Shown in pieces: positions 18,112 to 27,532 of a stretch of 64,000 nt of DNA. The notes beneath the pieces were generated by a model. That model was given only the letters and a program-made list of their open reading frames with translations. It searched no databases and was not told where the DNA came from. Numbering within the stretch: position 1 is the stretch's first letter; each line of letters opens with the position of its first letter. The translations under genes and the position numbers were made by a program. Source of the stretch: Nannochloropsis oceanica (lineage: Eukaryota > Sar > Eustigmatophyceae > Eustigmatales > Monodopsidaceae); contig CP038131.1 in NCBI GenBank assembly GCA_004519485.1, positions 941,001 to 1,005,000 of the forward strand. The letters are read 5' to 3'.

Positions 18112-20091
18112 TTACATCACACAACAACCCCTCCCTGTCCTCCCCTCCTCCTCCTCCTCCTCCTCCTCTTCCTCATCGCCTCTCACATAATCAGGGCCCC
18201 CTCCTTTGAATCTCTCCATCTCTCCCCGGCCATGCCTCACCCTGTGCGTACTCTCCGGATTCTTCTGCACATATGTCCTCAATCCCCTCAACGCCCGCGT
18301 CGTATAATCGTCCCCCTCCTCCTCTTCCTCCTCTATATCATCATCCTCATCCCCCCCCCTAGCCCTATGCCCCATCCCTCCAGCCCTCCCTCGCTCCTTC
18401 CCCTCTCGCGCCAAAAAACGATGCGTCTCCGGACTTCGATACCGGTACATATGCAACCGGTGCAAGGCATAACCCCACCATTCCCTCAGCAGCACCAGCA
18501 GCACCACCACCACCCTCATTGTAGGCGTCGGCACACTCCTCCACAAGAAACTCAACCCCAGCACCGTCAACCCTACCCTTATATTCCTCTGGCCGTTGAA
18601 CCAAGCTTTGATCCATCCCCCTCTCTTCTCCCTGCATTCTTCCTCCGTCTCCTCCCACCATCCCAGCCCCCACGCTAGCCCCCACCCGAGCAAGCCCGAG
18701 CCCACCAAGTACGCCTGACCCCACCGATCCCCCCACATGCCCTTCAAAGCCCCTGCCAGCAACAGCAATATCTCCGCCCCCCCCCTAAACCGGTGATACA
18801 CCACCACGCCCACCACACTCGTCATCAGCGTCGCCAACCCTGAGAAAGGCTGCAACTTCTTCACCGTCCTTATCATCTGATTCAACACCACGCCCGCCAG
18901 CAATAACCCAGAGAAAAGCCCTAGAATGGCCGACAAAAAGACATGGAAAATCGTGGATCTCGACAAAGGTTCAGCAAACCACAAAAAGAGCAACCCAACC
19001 AGGAAATTGAACACATACAGAGGCAACAGTCCCTGGAGCGCCGTTTGCACCCGGGGGGGGAACCAGTCAGGAACCGTCACCCACGCGACACTCGTGCTTG
19101 CCTGGGCGTCAAAGGTCTTGCTCGCTAAGGGCTCATCGACCAAGAGTTGGAAATCCCTCAGCGATTGAGCCCGGAGGCGACAGCGCTTCTTCGTCAAATC
19201 ACACTCACAAAACGGGCTCACGCCTCCAGCAGCCGTTTGTCCGGCGATGGAGCTTTCGTGCTCACATGGACGAATTTCGCAGAAGCCCTCGGCGGTCAGG
19301 GGGGCACGAAAAATGAGGCCATCCACTTGCGTGAGGGGACATGCAGCGTCGGGGATATAAAGAAGATCATAGCGGGCATTGATCAAAAAATCAAGCATGG
19401 GAATGCTGTGCAGCGCACGGACGAGGTATTCTGAGAGAATATCACAAAGCTGCACCACGAAGTGAGGACGCTGGTGGAGGATGAGAGAGGCGACATCCGC
19501 TCTGGTCACAGGGTAAACTTCCACGGCAAGCTCAACCCACATGAGGTGAAACGGGAGTGCGACACGGGGCACTTCCTGAGAGAGCCACCATGCTGTTTTA
19601 GCCGACGCATTCTTACCTAGATTACCCAGCTGTTGGCCCAAGGACCATGACACATCTAACAAGGTACAGGCATCCAGACCCGTGTCCGAACCGCTGCTGC
19701 TGCTGTCACCCGTGCCCGTGTCTGCACCAGACACGATTGGCTTGCGTCGCTTCTTGCAACGTTCTGCCATGTCCTCACCTGGGCGCAAGACTTCCCCGCC
19801 ATAATGCACTAGTTTTCGGATGTGTGGTGCAGTGATATGGCTGACGCTAGACCAGATCCTGCCCATCCACCCGGGCAATGCCGCAGGCATTTTGCGGTGG
19901 ACGTTGGCCATGACATCTCCCACATTGGGGGTGTGCGGGCGAGCTTCCACGTCGACTTTCTTTGGGCCTCGTTCAGGGGGCGCTTGTAGATCGGTGTCAA
20001 GGCATTCTTCTGCGAAAGGGGAGGCGGAAGTGGTTGTAACCGCAAGGAGGGCGAGGGCAAGGAGGAGGCAGGGGAGGAGGCGTGCCCTCAT
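18112..20091 (-). CDS. NEMP/TMEM194-like inner nuclear membrane protein with C-terminal CaaX box
   Basis: Preferred start is the ATG at 20091 (659 aa), which opens a clear signal peptide, MRARLLPCLLLALALLAVTT then TSASPFAEECLD; the open frame extends 63 codons upstream to 20280 without one. A lumenal region with paired cysteines (about 20-330) is followed by the NEMP membrane block: PLYVFNFLVGLLFLWFAEPL then SRSTIFHVFLSAILGLFSG, LLLAGVVLNQMIRTVKKL, and further helices to about residue 540. The PLSRS motif and helix spacing are typical of NEMP. The nucleoplasmic tail is highly acidic (two Glu runs) and Arg/Gly-rich and ends GRTGRGCCVM, a farnesyl-type CaaX motif. Family call is good; topology and prenylation are inferred. 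Confidence 0.75.
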   Translation of the reverse strand: MRARLLPCLLLALALLAVTTTSASPFAEECLDTDLQAPPERGPKKVDVEARPHTPNVGDVMANVHRKMPAALPGWMGRIWSSVSHITAPHIRKLVHYGGEVLRPGEDMAERCKKRRKPIVSGADTGTGDSSSSGSDTGLDACTLLDVSWSLGQQLGNLGKNASAKTAWWLSQEVPRVALPFHLMWVELAVEVYPVTRADVASLILHQRPHFVVQLCDILSEYLVRALHSIPMLDFLINARYDLLYIPDAACPLTQVDGLIFRAPLTAEGFCEIRPCEHESSIAGQTAAGGVSPFCECDLTKKRCRLRAQSLRDFQLLVDEPLASKTFDAQASTSVAWVTVPDWFPPRVQTALQGLLPLYVFNFLVGLLFLWFAEPLSRSTIFHVFLSAILGLFSGLLLAGVVLNQMIRTVKKLQPFSGLATLMTSVVGVVVYHRFRGGAEILLLLAGALKGMWGDRWGQAYLVGSGLLGWGLAWGLGWWEETEEECREKRGGWIKAWFNGQRNIRVGLTVLGLSFLWRSVPTPTMRVVVVLLVLLREWWGYALHRLHMYRYRSPETHRFLAREGKERGRAGGMGHRARGGDEDDDIEEEEEEGDDYTTRALRGLRTYVQKNPESTHRVRHGRGEMERFKGGGPDYVRGDEEEEEEEEEEGRTGRGCCVM

Positions 20092-20583
20092 GGTGGTGAA
20101 TATACGTGGTAATGAGGAGAGGCTACAAGAACACGAGGAGGGCGAAGAAGTGGGCGCCTTGCAAACTGTGGGATTGATAGAGGGATAAATCAGGGAGGCT
20201 GTCAGAATGGGATGAGGGCAGCTCTTTTTTTGCGTGTGTGAGTGTGCGAAGAGTGTGAACATGTTCACACTCGTATTCATAGAAGAACCAGACGCCTGGC
20301 GAAAGACGAAGCTTCTTTTCCGTTACAAAAAATAGACTGTGCATCTTCAGGCACCTCGTGCACAGGCAAAGCACTGCACGCGCGCATCAAATCCCATGAC
20401 TAGGTTGAGTTTTTCATTTCAGTGGTTATGGTCCCCATGGTGGCATGTGCTCCCAATGTTCTGTCGTATGTGTCGAATTTTCGTGTTTCTCTTCTGCCCC
20501 GATCCGCTAAAATGATGCTCCTCCCCCACTCACACAGACCACAGACCACGGCGACACACCACCCACCGACTCGGCTGCCGGCG
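20092..20583. other. intergenic, divergent 5' region
   Basis: About 0.5 kb between the NEMP-like gene (minus) and the reductase gene (plus). Expected to hold both promoters and 5' UTRs; the in-frame extension of the NEMP frame to 20280 lies here. Confidence 0.4.
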
Positions 20584-22008
20584 ATGAAAGTCTTTAACAG
20601 CATTGCCAGCCGCTTTGGCCGGGAAAACCTGGAAGCCAACTCCTCAGTCGCCCCAAAGGTACGTGTGTTAAGTTGGTCCGTATGTGAGACTACTATATAT
20701 ATACTTATACTCGTTTCCCCTTCACTTAGAGCCCTGTTGTGGTGACGGGTGCCACGGGATACATTGCAAGCCATATCGTCCGAGTGCTGCTTGAGCAAGG
20801 CTTCACAGTGCGGGCGACGGTCCGCGACCCCTCAAATACCGGGCGTCTCAAGGTAAGAGAAAAGAAAAAATATCACACGCAAAAATGTGGGAAACGGTTT
20901 GGACAAGAGGAATGTCCAGGAATGTATACACACATTGCTATATTCTTGCACCGAAATATAAGAGAAAGGGGGCCTCTCCACAAGCCGTTGTACAGGATTA
21001 TCTGATGTCTTGCAGCATGTGTGCAAATAAACTGCAATCAACCCGCTCGCCTCACACAACACGATCATCCCCCAATGACAATAGTTCCTAGCCGACCTTC
21101 CTGGGGCCACTGATCGCCTTACCTTTCACAAGGCCGACTTGCTCGCCAAAGGCTCATTCGATGAGGTAATCGCTGGGGCAATGTCCGTCATTCACACCGC
21201 CTCCCCCGTCCCCTTGGATGTGCCCGATGATCCTTACACTGCCATTGTGGCTCCTGCGGTGGAAGGGACCAAGAATGTGTTCGATTCGATTAGCAAGGCA
21301 GGAACGGTGAAGAGGGTGGTGCTAACTTCTTCCATTCGGGCGGTGTTTGGCTTCGGGAATGAGAAGCCCGCGGGATACGTGTACACGGAAGAGGATTGGA
21401 ATACCACTTCTACCTTGGAAAACAACCAGGGCTACAGTTTGTCGAAGACCCTGGCGGAGAAGACGGCGTGGGAGTACGCGGAAAAGGCAGGAGGGAAGTG
21501 GGATTTGGTGACGATTCAACCGGGGGTGGTGTACGGTCCGTCGTTGTCGGGAAGGGAGGATGGGATGAGCATGACGTTATTCAAGAATCTGGTGACGGGG
21601 CATCAGACGGGAATGGTGGACTTGGCCTGGGGTATGGTCGATGTTCGAGATGTGGCTTCGGTCCATGTGGCCGCTTTGATGAATCCGAAGGCGCAAGGGA
21701 GGTACATCTGCACAAGCGCTACCTTGTCGTTTCAGGAGATTCTCGACACAGTCCGGGGGAGGATTGCGCGAAAATTGCCCAGGTTTGCAGTGCCGAAGGC
21801 TCTGCTGTGGGTAGGTTATTATGCAGGAATGGCGGGGAAGTCATTGGCGTGGGAAGATATTGCATATAATGTGGGAAATCGGGTTGTGTTTAGCAATGAG
21901 AAGGCGCGGAAGGACTTGTTGCTTGAAGGATTTATTGCCCCGGAGAAGACGTTCGGAGATATGTATGAGAGCTTTTTGAAAGCGGGGATTGTGCCTGAGG
22001 GAAACTAA
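20584..22008 (+). CDS. DFR/cinnamoyl-CoA reductase-like extended SDR (3 exons)
   Basis: NAD(P)H-dependent short-chain reductase of the extended, dihydroflavonol-reductase-like class; substrate not predictable. Exons 20584-20658, 20730-20852 and 21085-22008 join in phase 0 to 373 aa (donors GTACGT and GTAAGA). Exon 2 carries the nucleotide-binding motif [20 protein letters not shown] and RATVRDPSN, whose Arg favours NADPH. Exon 3 has [18 protein letters not shown] (catalytic Ser), [14 protein letters not shown] (the YxxxK pair) and VQPGVVYGP-like [11 protein letters not shown]. All catalytic residues are present. The N-terminal 25 residues do not look like a plastid signal, so a cytosolic place is likely. 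Confidence 0.9.
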
Positions 22009-23008
22009 AGGGAGGGAGAGGGGGGGGGAATGGGATGGAAAAGTGTTGGAAAAGCGGAGGAAGGAAGGGAGGGCAGCAAGATAAATTGCAAAAAGAGCGA
22101 GGGGATGTAGATGAATCAAAGGAGACGAGACGCACTTATCCGACAGAAGTTCAGGATCGCAACTTCAGCGGCAGGGACGACAACGAAGTATTACACTGGG
22201 AAAAAGGAGGAAGGATGGATGTACGGAGGTATGTGTGTGCGCAGGAACAAGGAGATGATAGCTTAAAGGCATAAGAGCGGGGAGACTCTTCCACTAAATT
22301 GCATATGGGTTGTAGTGCATGATGTTTGTTGGTTTGTGGACGTGTCATGCTGGATGCTGAGGACAGAGAGAGGAAACCTGCAAAATGCTAATAAGAAACC
22401 TGATCCTCAAAAAAAGAAAGAAATGATGTGGAAGGCCCAAAACAAATGAGAACTGACTTGCGGGTAAGAGAACTACAGACTTTCTTATTTCCATGGTGGT
22501 GGAAAATGGCTCAACATGAATAATTAATCTTCTCTCACGATGCTGCTGTTGGGGACAAACGGTAATAAACAACACGCCACATTCTTGATTTCCTCTTCCC
22601 CAGTTTGTAATCCTCTCGATCCAGTCGCCTTTTTACCGATCCGTTTCTTCGACGTTTTATTTTCTTGCTCGTAATAGTTTCGTCTGTCCTGTCACAGTGA
22701 CATATGTGCATGTCCATTTCTCACATCCTCCCGTGGCATGTACATTTTACCTCCCTCGAATGAGAAGGATAAGGGCTGAAATAAGCTGGAATTCTTCTGT
22801 ATAACTCTCTCAATGTATAGGGCTGAAATGAGTGATGCGACTATACTCCTCTTTCTCTATTTGTTTTTGTTTGTGGAAATGTTGTCGAAACGAAGATGAC
22901 AAAGGCCCAGACCTTGACCACCATTGATCTCATATTCTCCGCAATTCCTTGTTTTTCTCCTGATCAGCATTGTACAGACCATATTCCCTCTTTCCATCAT
23001 TTCACCCC
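22009..23008. other. intergenic, convergent 3' region
   Basis: About 1 kb between the ends of the reductase and TPR/MSS51-C genes. AT content is higher in the middle. No gene, tRNA or repeat of note. Confidence 0.5.
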
Positions 23009-24661
23009 TCAAGCATTCTCTACCGCATAAATTCCGTTCTGGCCCTTGCGAAAGCTCCGGCAAGACCACCCATGCCCCGGAGATTGTGTTGTCACCCCTC
23101 CTTTCATATATTCATGATTCCCAGCAGCAGCAACAGCAGCAGCAGCAGCAGTGGGCGTCGATTGCCTCGGTGTGTCCGGACGGTTATTGGCTGCCTCGTC
23201 CGCCGCCTCCTGAGTCTCTTCACTGTCGTTTGGCAAACTCAGCTCCTTGTTTTTCCTCCTATACATGATGCTTTTGCCGGTGCTGTTATGTTTCTTCTCC
23301 AGCTCCGGATTGTTCCTTCCCCCTGCTTTACCAAGAGCGGCTGCGGCAGCAACAGGGGCAGCGGCAGGAGCGATAGGAGCAACAGCACCAGCACCACCAT
23401 CAGCAGCAACAGCGGCAGCAGCTGCGGCAGGCTCGTCACAAAAGCTCCGTGTCAAACTCTTCGACGACGCCAGGGCCATCTGCGCCACATTCCTCGCGGT
23501 CGCCTTCTGGTTCAACAGCGCTAAGCGCATCGTCGCCCTGCCCTCCGTTTCCATTTCCAACCCCAACCGCTGCAACAACGCCCTAACCTCCCCACATTCC
23601 TCCGCCGTGGACGGTTGTCGTTCCCTCCCGGGCATCAAAGGTGCCGCCCCTGAGAATGCGCACAAATTATGGTTCTTACAAGCCCGCTGCCCATGGACAA
23701 TCCCAAACCTCGACGTCCGTAGGTGTAAGGCAAACTTGACACCCATTGCCTGCAGAATTAAATTATGGTGCTTACGAGAATGATCGAGGTTCCCGCCCGT
23801 CAACACTGTCAAATAACCCGCATCTCGCAAACATGCCAATGTCGGCGCCCAGCAATCAAAGAAGAAATCCAAGCCCGGATTCGCAAGCAACACCACATCC
23901 GGAGCCTCGTGCAAATACCCCTGACCATCAAATTCGTGCTTGGAGGCCCTCGCCAAAAAATCATGGTACAACCCCCTCCATCGTTGCACCCGCAAGCGCC
24001 GTCCATGCCCTAGGCGCCGCGTTTCCCCCACCAACAATCCCGGAGGGGGGGCTTGCGGGTCAGACACGAAACGTTTACAGGGCCCCACCAATCCCACCCA
24101 CCCGATTTGTACCACTTGCAACTCCTCCAAATGAGGCAATTTATCGAAAAGGACGCCAAAATCCGAAAACCCCTCCAGTTCCGATGAGGCGCCTGCGAGA
24201 TGAATACACAACCTCGTCTTCTTCTTCAGCACTGCCTCGGGTGAGACACGCGCGTGAATCGCCAGCTCCAATGCATGCAACACCGTGTAAGGCAATGATT
24301 TCTCCATCATCTCCACAGTCTCTTTCCGGTACCAATGCGCGGGCTGCTCTTCCTTCGACCAACCCACCAAGGCCCCCGCTCCCTCCTTTGTCAACTGCTC
24401 CGAGGATGGGCCAACCCCAAAATCGGTTAAACCTATATCTCGTGTTAAAGATTGGACTTTTCGGAAGGCCTCCTCATTGTGTGGTTGGAGGCACAGGGCT
24501 TGCATGGCTACTTCTTGGGCACGTTCAAGCTTGCCCATCGCTTCATAGGCCCTCGCGCGGCGGAGGTAGGCAGGAGCATAGTGCCGGTCGAGGAGCGACG
24601 CATCATCGGCAACATGGCGTAAGGTCCTCACGAAATTGCGCTCGGCAGGGAATTCGGTGCA
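23009..24661 (-). CDS. TPR plus MSS51 C-terminal domain protein (5' end unresolved)
   Basis: The exon 24661-23009 encodes 550 residues in phase 0 after a pyrimidine tract and AAAAG acceptor. It begins CTEFPAERNFVRTLRHVADD and continues with a TPR pair (YAPAYLRRARAYEAMGKLER...ALCLQPHNEEAF). The middle matches the MSS51 C-terminal domain: CIHLAGASSELEGFSDFGVLF, LEELQVVQIGWVG, PDVVLLANPGLDFFFDCW, PTLACLRDAGYLTVLTGGNL. An Ala/Pro run and a basic tail follow. There is no ATG near the exon start, so at least one upstream exon exists; the best candidate ends QYEATAQQHQ at 24935 with donor GTACGT and lies within 24936-25246. MSS51 in yeast regulates COX1 translation, but proteins with this domain vary, so the role here is unknown. 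Confidence 0.78.
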   Translation of the reverse strand, partial: CTEFPAERNFVRTLRHVADDASLLDRHYAPAYLRRARAYEAMGKLERAQEVAMQALCLQPHNEEAFRKVQSLTRDIGLTDFGVGPSSEQLTKEGAGALVGWSKEEQPAHWYRKETVEMMEKSLPYTVLHALELAIHARVSPEAVLKKKTRLCIHLAGASSELEGFSDFGVLFDKLPHLEELQVVQIGWVGLVGPCKRFVSDPQAPPPGLLVGETRRLGHGRRLRVQRWRGLYHDFLARASKHEFDGQGYLHEAPDVVLLANPGLDFFFDCWAPTLACLRDAGYLTVLTGGNLDHSRKHHNLILQAMGVKFALHLRTSRFGIVHGQRACKNHNLCAFSGAAPLMPGRERQPSTAEECGEVRALLQRLGLEMETEGRATMRLALLNQKATARNVAQMALASSKSLTRSFCDEPAAAAAAVAADGGAGAVAPIAPAAAPVAAAAALGKAGGRNNPELEKKHNSTGKSIMYRRKNKELSLPNDSEETQEAADEAANNRPDTPRQSTPTAAAAAVAAAGNHEYMKGGVTTQSPGHGWSCRSFRKGQNGIYAVENA

Positions 24662-25858
24662 CTTTTGGAGGAGGGTGGAGGTAGGGACGAAAACATGAGC
24701 GAGATGGCGTAACAGAAAAGATGAGTGAGATTTAGGTTATAGGTCATATACACGGGCAAAGCAAAGTCAGGGGTCTAGAAGAGTACTTGCACGCGGAGGA
24801 GGCAGGGAAATGCACAGCTTGGACATGTCCCCTCCCAATTCACACCCATACTTTGAACTCCGACCAGCCCGTTTGAGGGCCGTCCATGACAACAGATGCA
24901 TATTGAAGGCCGGAGGCGCCTTACACACACGTACCTGGTGCTGCTGAGCCGTGGCCTCGTACTGTCCCATGCCCTCGTTCTGTCCCATGGAATTTTTTTG
25001 GACGGCTTGTTCTTGGTCGAGAATGGCCGAGCCCGTCTTGTGGAGGCTGGGGTTGAGCTGGCTGTGTTCTAGGACATACATACCGGAAGAAGCTGGGCTT
25101 TCGGGTGCAGATTCCTGTTGCGTGCCTGTGTGGTAAGCCCGGAGGAGGAATGCGTGGGTGTGAGTTGTGGGCAATGTATCGAGTCTCGATAGCTTGAGAT
25201 GCAAGCCACATTCCAAGCCGATCCCGGGGAAGTCGCTAAATACCACTTATTTTGCAAAGAAGAAAATGCGGGGAAGGTGTCAAGACACGAGGAACAGGGG
25301 TGAAAATAAACCCGCTGAAGTTGAGACCGATGTTTCGGCGTCGTTAAATATTTGCATGCGGTTGCCTTGCTCGTTCGCCGCTCATCTTTAACCGACTTAT
25401 GAAGACCTCCTGAGCCCCACACCAGAATTTTCCATGTGGCTAGATCAGAGGAGGACAAGACTGCCTTCATATTGTATTTTTTAATGGACGGGTGCCGGGT
25501 GCATTTGGTATTTGATGTTTGCAAGGAGGCACGAAAAGACGTCTCATAACTTCAATTTGTGTGTCGCCATCTCATCAGAAGGTCCGTGGACGGAGAAACG
25601 GCAGAGGGACTGATGATGAGGAGCTGAACAAGTTGTCCCAGAACCTGTCAGCTCAAGATAAGGTTGGCACAAAATCGCGGTCAGACTGAATAATTAGATG
25701 GTGGTCAGTTTACGACGGATTGCAACAGCAGGAGTCAGGACTTAGCAGGCTAGTGCTCAATCCCCAATAAGCAGTATTGATCCACTATTAATGATGAATC
25801 AATTTTCGACGTCCTGCAAAACTCAATAACGTTCAATTCAACAGGCAAGTGCCGGTGC
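24662..25858. other. probable 5' exon(s) and divergent promoter region
   Basis: The left part (to about 25246) probably contains the first exon or exons of the TPR/MSS51-C gene on the minus strand; a 159-codon open frame there ends in a good donor at 24935. The right part (about 25250-25858) looks intergenic and should hold promoters for that gene and for the Nudix gene. Confidence 0.4.
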
Positions 25859-27109
25859 ATGATCGCAGGCAAGGTCTGCCCGAGCGCCGCCTTTTCGGTT
25901 CTCGTCCTGGTCCTCGTTGGGCAGGCTGCGAACGCGAATTCTCCCTGCAAATACCTGCATCGACCTCCCCAAGCCGGTTTCCTAAGAACGAGAAGGCCGC
26001 CATTTTCCCGTTCCTGTTATTCAAGTACAAGACCAAGGTCAATCATGGCTTCTCCCTCGTCCACCTATTCTTTTACCTCCTCTGCGTTCTTCACTTGGGT
26101 TGCCGACTACGAGATCAACCTGCAATCCTCCAATCTTCAATCCTCCTCCGCGTCCATCGCCCCGCCGACTTTCAACAGCAACGGTAACGATGAAACTACC
26201 GTGACTTCTCCGACAATTCTTTTACCCCCCAATGTCACCGCCGCGGCCACAGACTTGCATCCTCTTTCCGAACCAACATTGTCTTCTCCTCCCCCCAACA
26301 AACCTTTGGCCAAGCTATGGACGATCCGGCGCCGTTTGGACAGCAACAGCAGCATCAAGCATACCTTGGCGGGTATAGCGGGCATTGCAATACCAACAAC
26401 ATCAGACGCACAACCAAGACCGTTTCTCCTTGCAGATTCGGTGCTGGAACAGGACAAGAACGTGTGCAAGCTGCTGCTGCGCGGCCTCGGTGGCGACAAC
26501 TCTGAAGCGCCTGTGTCAGACGAAAAGGAAGTGGAGCACGTGTCCTGGGTTGACAATCACGGGCATGACCTTCTCTCACTCACAAGCAAGGGTTTGCCCC
26601 GGCCCTTGGTACATCGATTGAATATTCTGCATAAAGGCGCAGGAATTCTGGTGCGTGATGAACAAAAGCGAGTCTTTGTCCACCAGCGGGCGGCGCACAA
26701 GCGGCTTTTTCCTTCCATGTACGACATGTTTGTAGGTGGTGTGAGTTTATTCGGAGAGGATACGAGGGAGACGGCCGGCAGGGAGCTGAAAGAAGAGTTG
26801 GGGTTTTGGCGGGAGGGAGGAGAGGGGAACGAGGAAGCATTTCGATTCTTGTTTCATGTGCTGATTGAGACGAGTTATAATCGTTGCTTTGTGGATGTAT
26901 ACGAGTATGTGGTTCACACCGGGGAGGAGGGAGGGAAAGTTAGGTTGGATTCGGAAGAGGTGCAGTGGGGAGAATGGGCGACGATGGAAGAGGTAAAAAG
27001 GAGAGTGGCTTTGGATGGGCAGGAGGGACAGTGGACGTTTGTCCCCGATGGGTTGTTAGTGTGGAGGGCGCTGGTTCAGGCGCAAGGTGGGGAGGAGGGG
27101 GTAGTATGA
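25859..27109 (+). CDS. Nudix hydrolase, YfcD/IPP-isomerase-like, with N-terminal extension
   Basis: 416 aa, one exon. The N-terminus, MIAGKVCPSAAFSVLVLVLV then GQAANANS, looks like a signal peptide, followed by a basic Ser/Arg stretch; an organelle (possibly plastid) location is likely, though no aromatic residue follows the cleavage site. Residues about 60-240 are low in conservation. The catalytic domain starts near residue 245 (LPRPLVHRLNILHKGAGILV) and includes the exact Nudix box GVSLFGEDTRETAGRELKEE-LGF near 292-315. The preceding FVHQRAAHKRLFPSMYDMFVGG resembles the YfcD group. Substrate cannot be read from sequence; nucleoside diphosphate derivatives or isoprenoid diphosphates are possible. 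A start at Met62 is the alternative. Confidence 0.88.
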   Translation: MIAGKVCPSAAFSVLVLVLVGQAANANSPCKYLHRPPQAGFLRTRRPPFSRSCYSSTRPRSIMASPSSTYSFTSSAFFTWVADYEINLQSSNLQSSSASIAPPTFNSNGNDETTVTSPTILLPPNVTAAATDLHPLSEPTLSSPPPNKPLAKLWTIRRRLDSNSSIKHTLAGIAGIAIPTTSDAQPRPFLLADSVLEQDKNVCKLLLRGLGGDNSEAPVSDEKEVEHVSWVDNHGHDLLSLTSKGLPRPLVHRLNILHKGAGILVRDEQKRVFVHQRAAHKRLFPSMYDMFVGGVSLFGEDTRETAGRELKEELGFWREGGEGNEEAFRFLFHVLIETSYNRCFVDVYEYVVHTGEEGGKVRLDSEEVQWGEWATMEEVKRRVALDGQEGQWTFVPDGLLVWRALVQAQGGEEGVV

Positions 27110-27532
27110 GCTTTAAACAAGCTTATGAAATCAAAAGAAGGGAAAAGCAGTAGTGTCGTTCACAAAGAAAAGAGAGGTTTTTCGAAGGTTGTTGTATTTG
27201 GTGGTTTGTTCGTCTGTTTTGTTTCAATCCGTCATACCCTTCTCGTTTGTGCCTCCTGGCATTCGTTGACATAACAAATAAAACAAATAAAAATGCATTC
27301 TCAATATGGTTGACATCCACACGTTCAGTTCACAAATCATGCATGGTAGGTTTGTATATTTATAGTAGTTACTCCTTCCTTCCATCCATCCATTCATCCA
27401 TTTAACCCGATACGCACGCACTCATGCACATTTGCTGGCTTCGCTTGCACCACAAGTAAAAACACAGACATGCACGTAAATGCACGCACGCATCAGTCTT
27501 ACATTCACAAACCTCTTTTCACACGCCTTCCC
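27110..27532. other. intergenic, convergent 3' region
   Basis: About 0.4 kb between the ends of the Nudix and CCT genes; both 3' UTRs. Nothing else seen. Confidence 0.5.

Noticed and set aside
23247-24684. Two long plus-strand frames (178 and 312 codons)
   Set aside because: Antisense to the TPR/MSS51-C exon; Pro/Ser/Thr-rich composition is what the complement of that gene produces.
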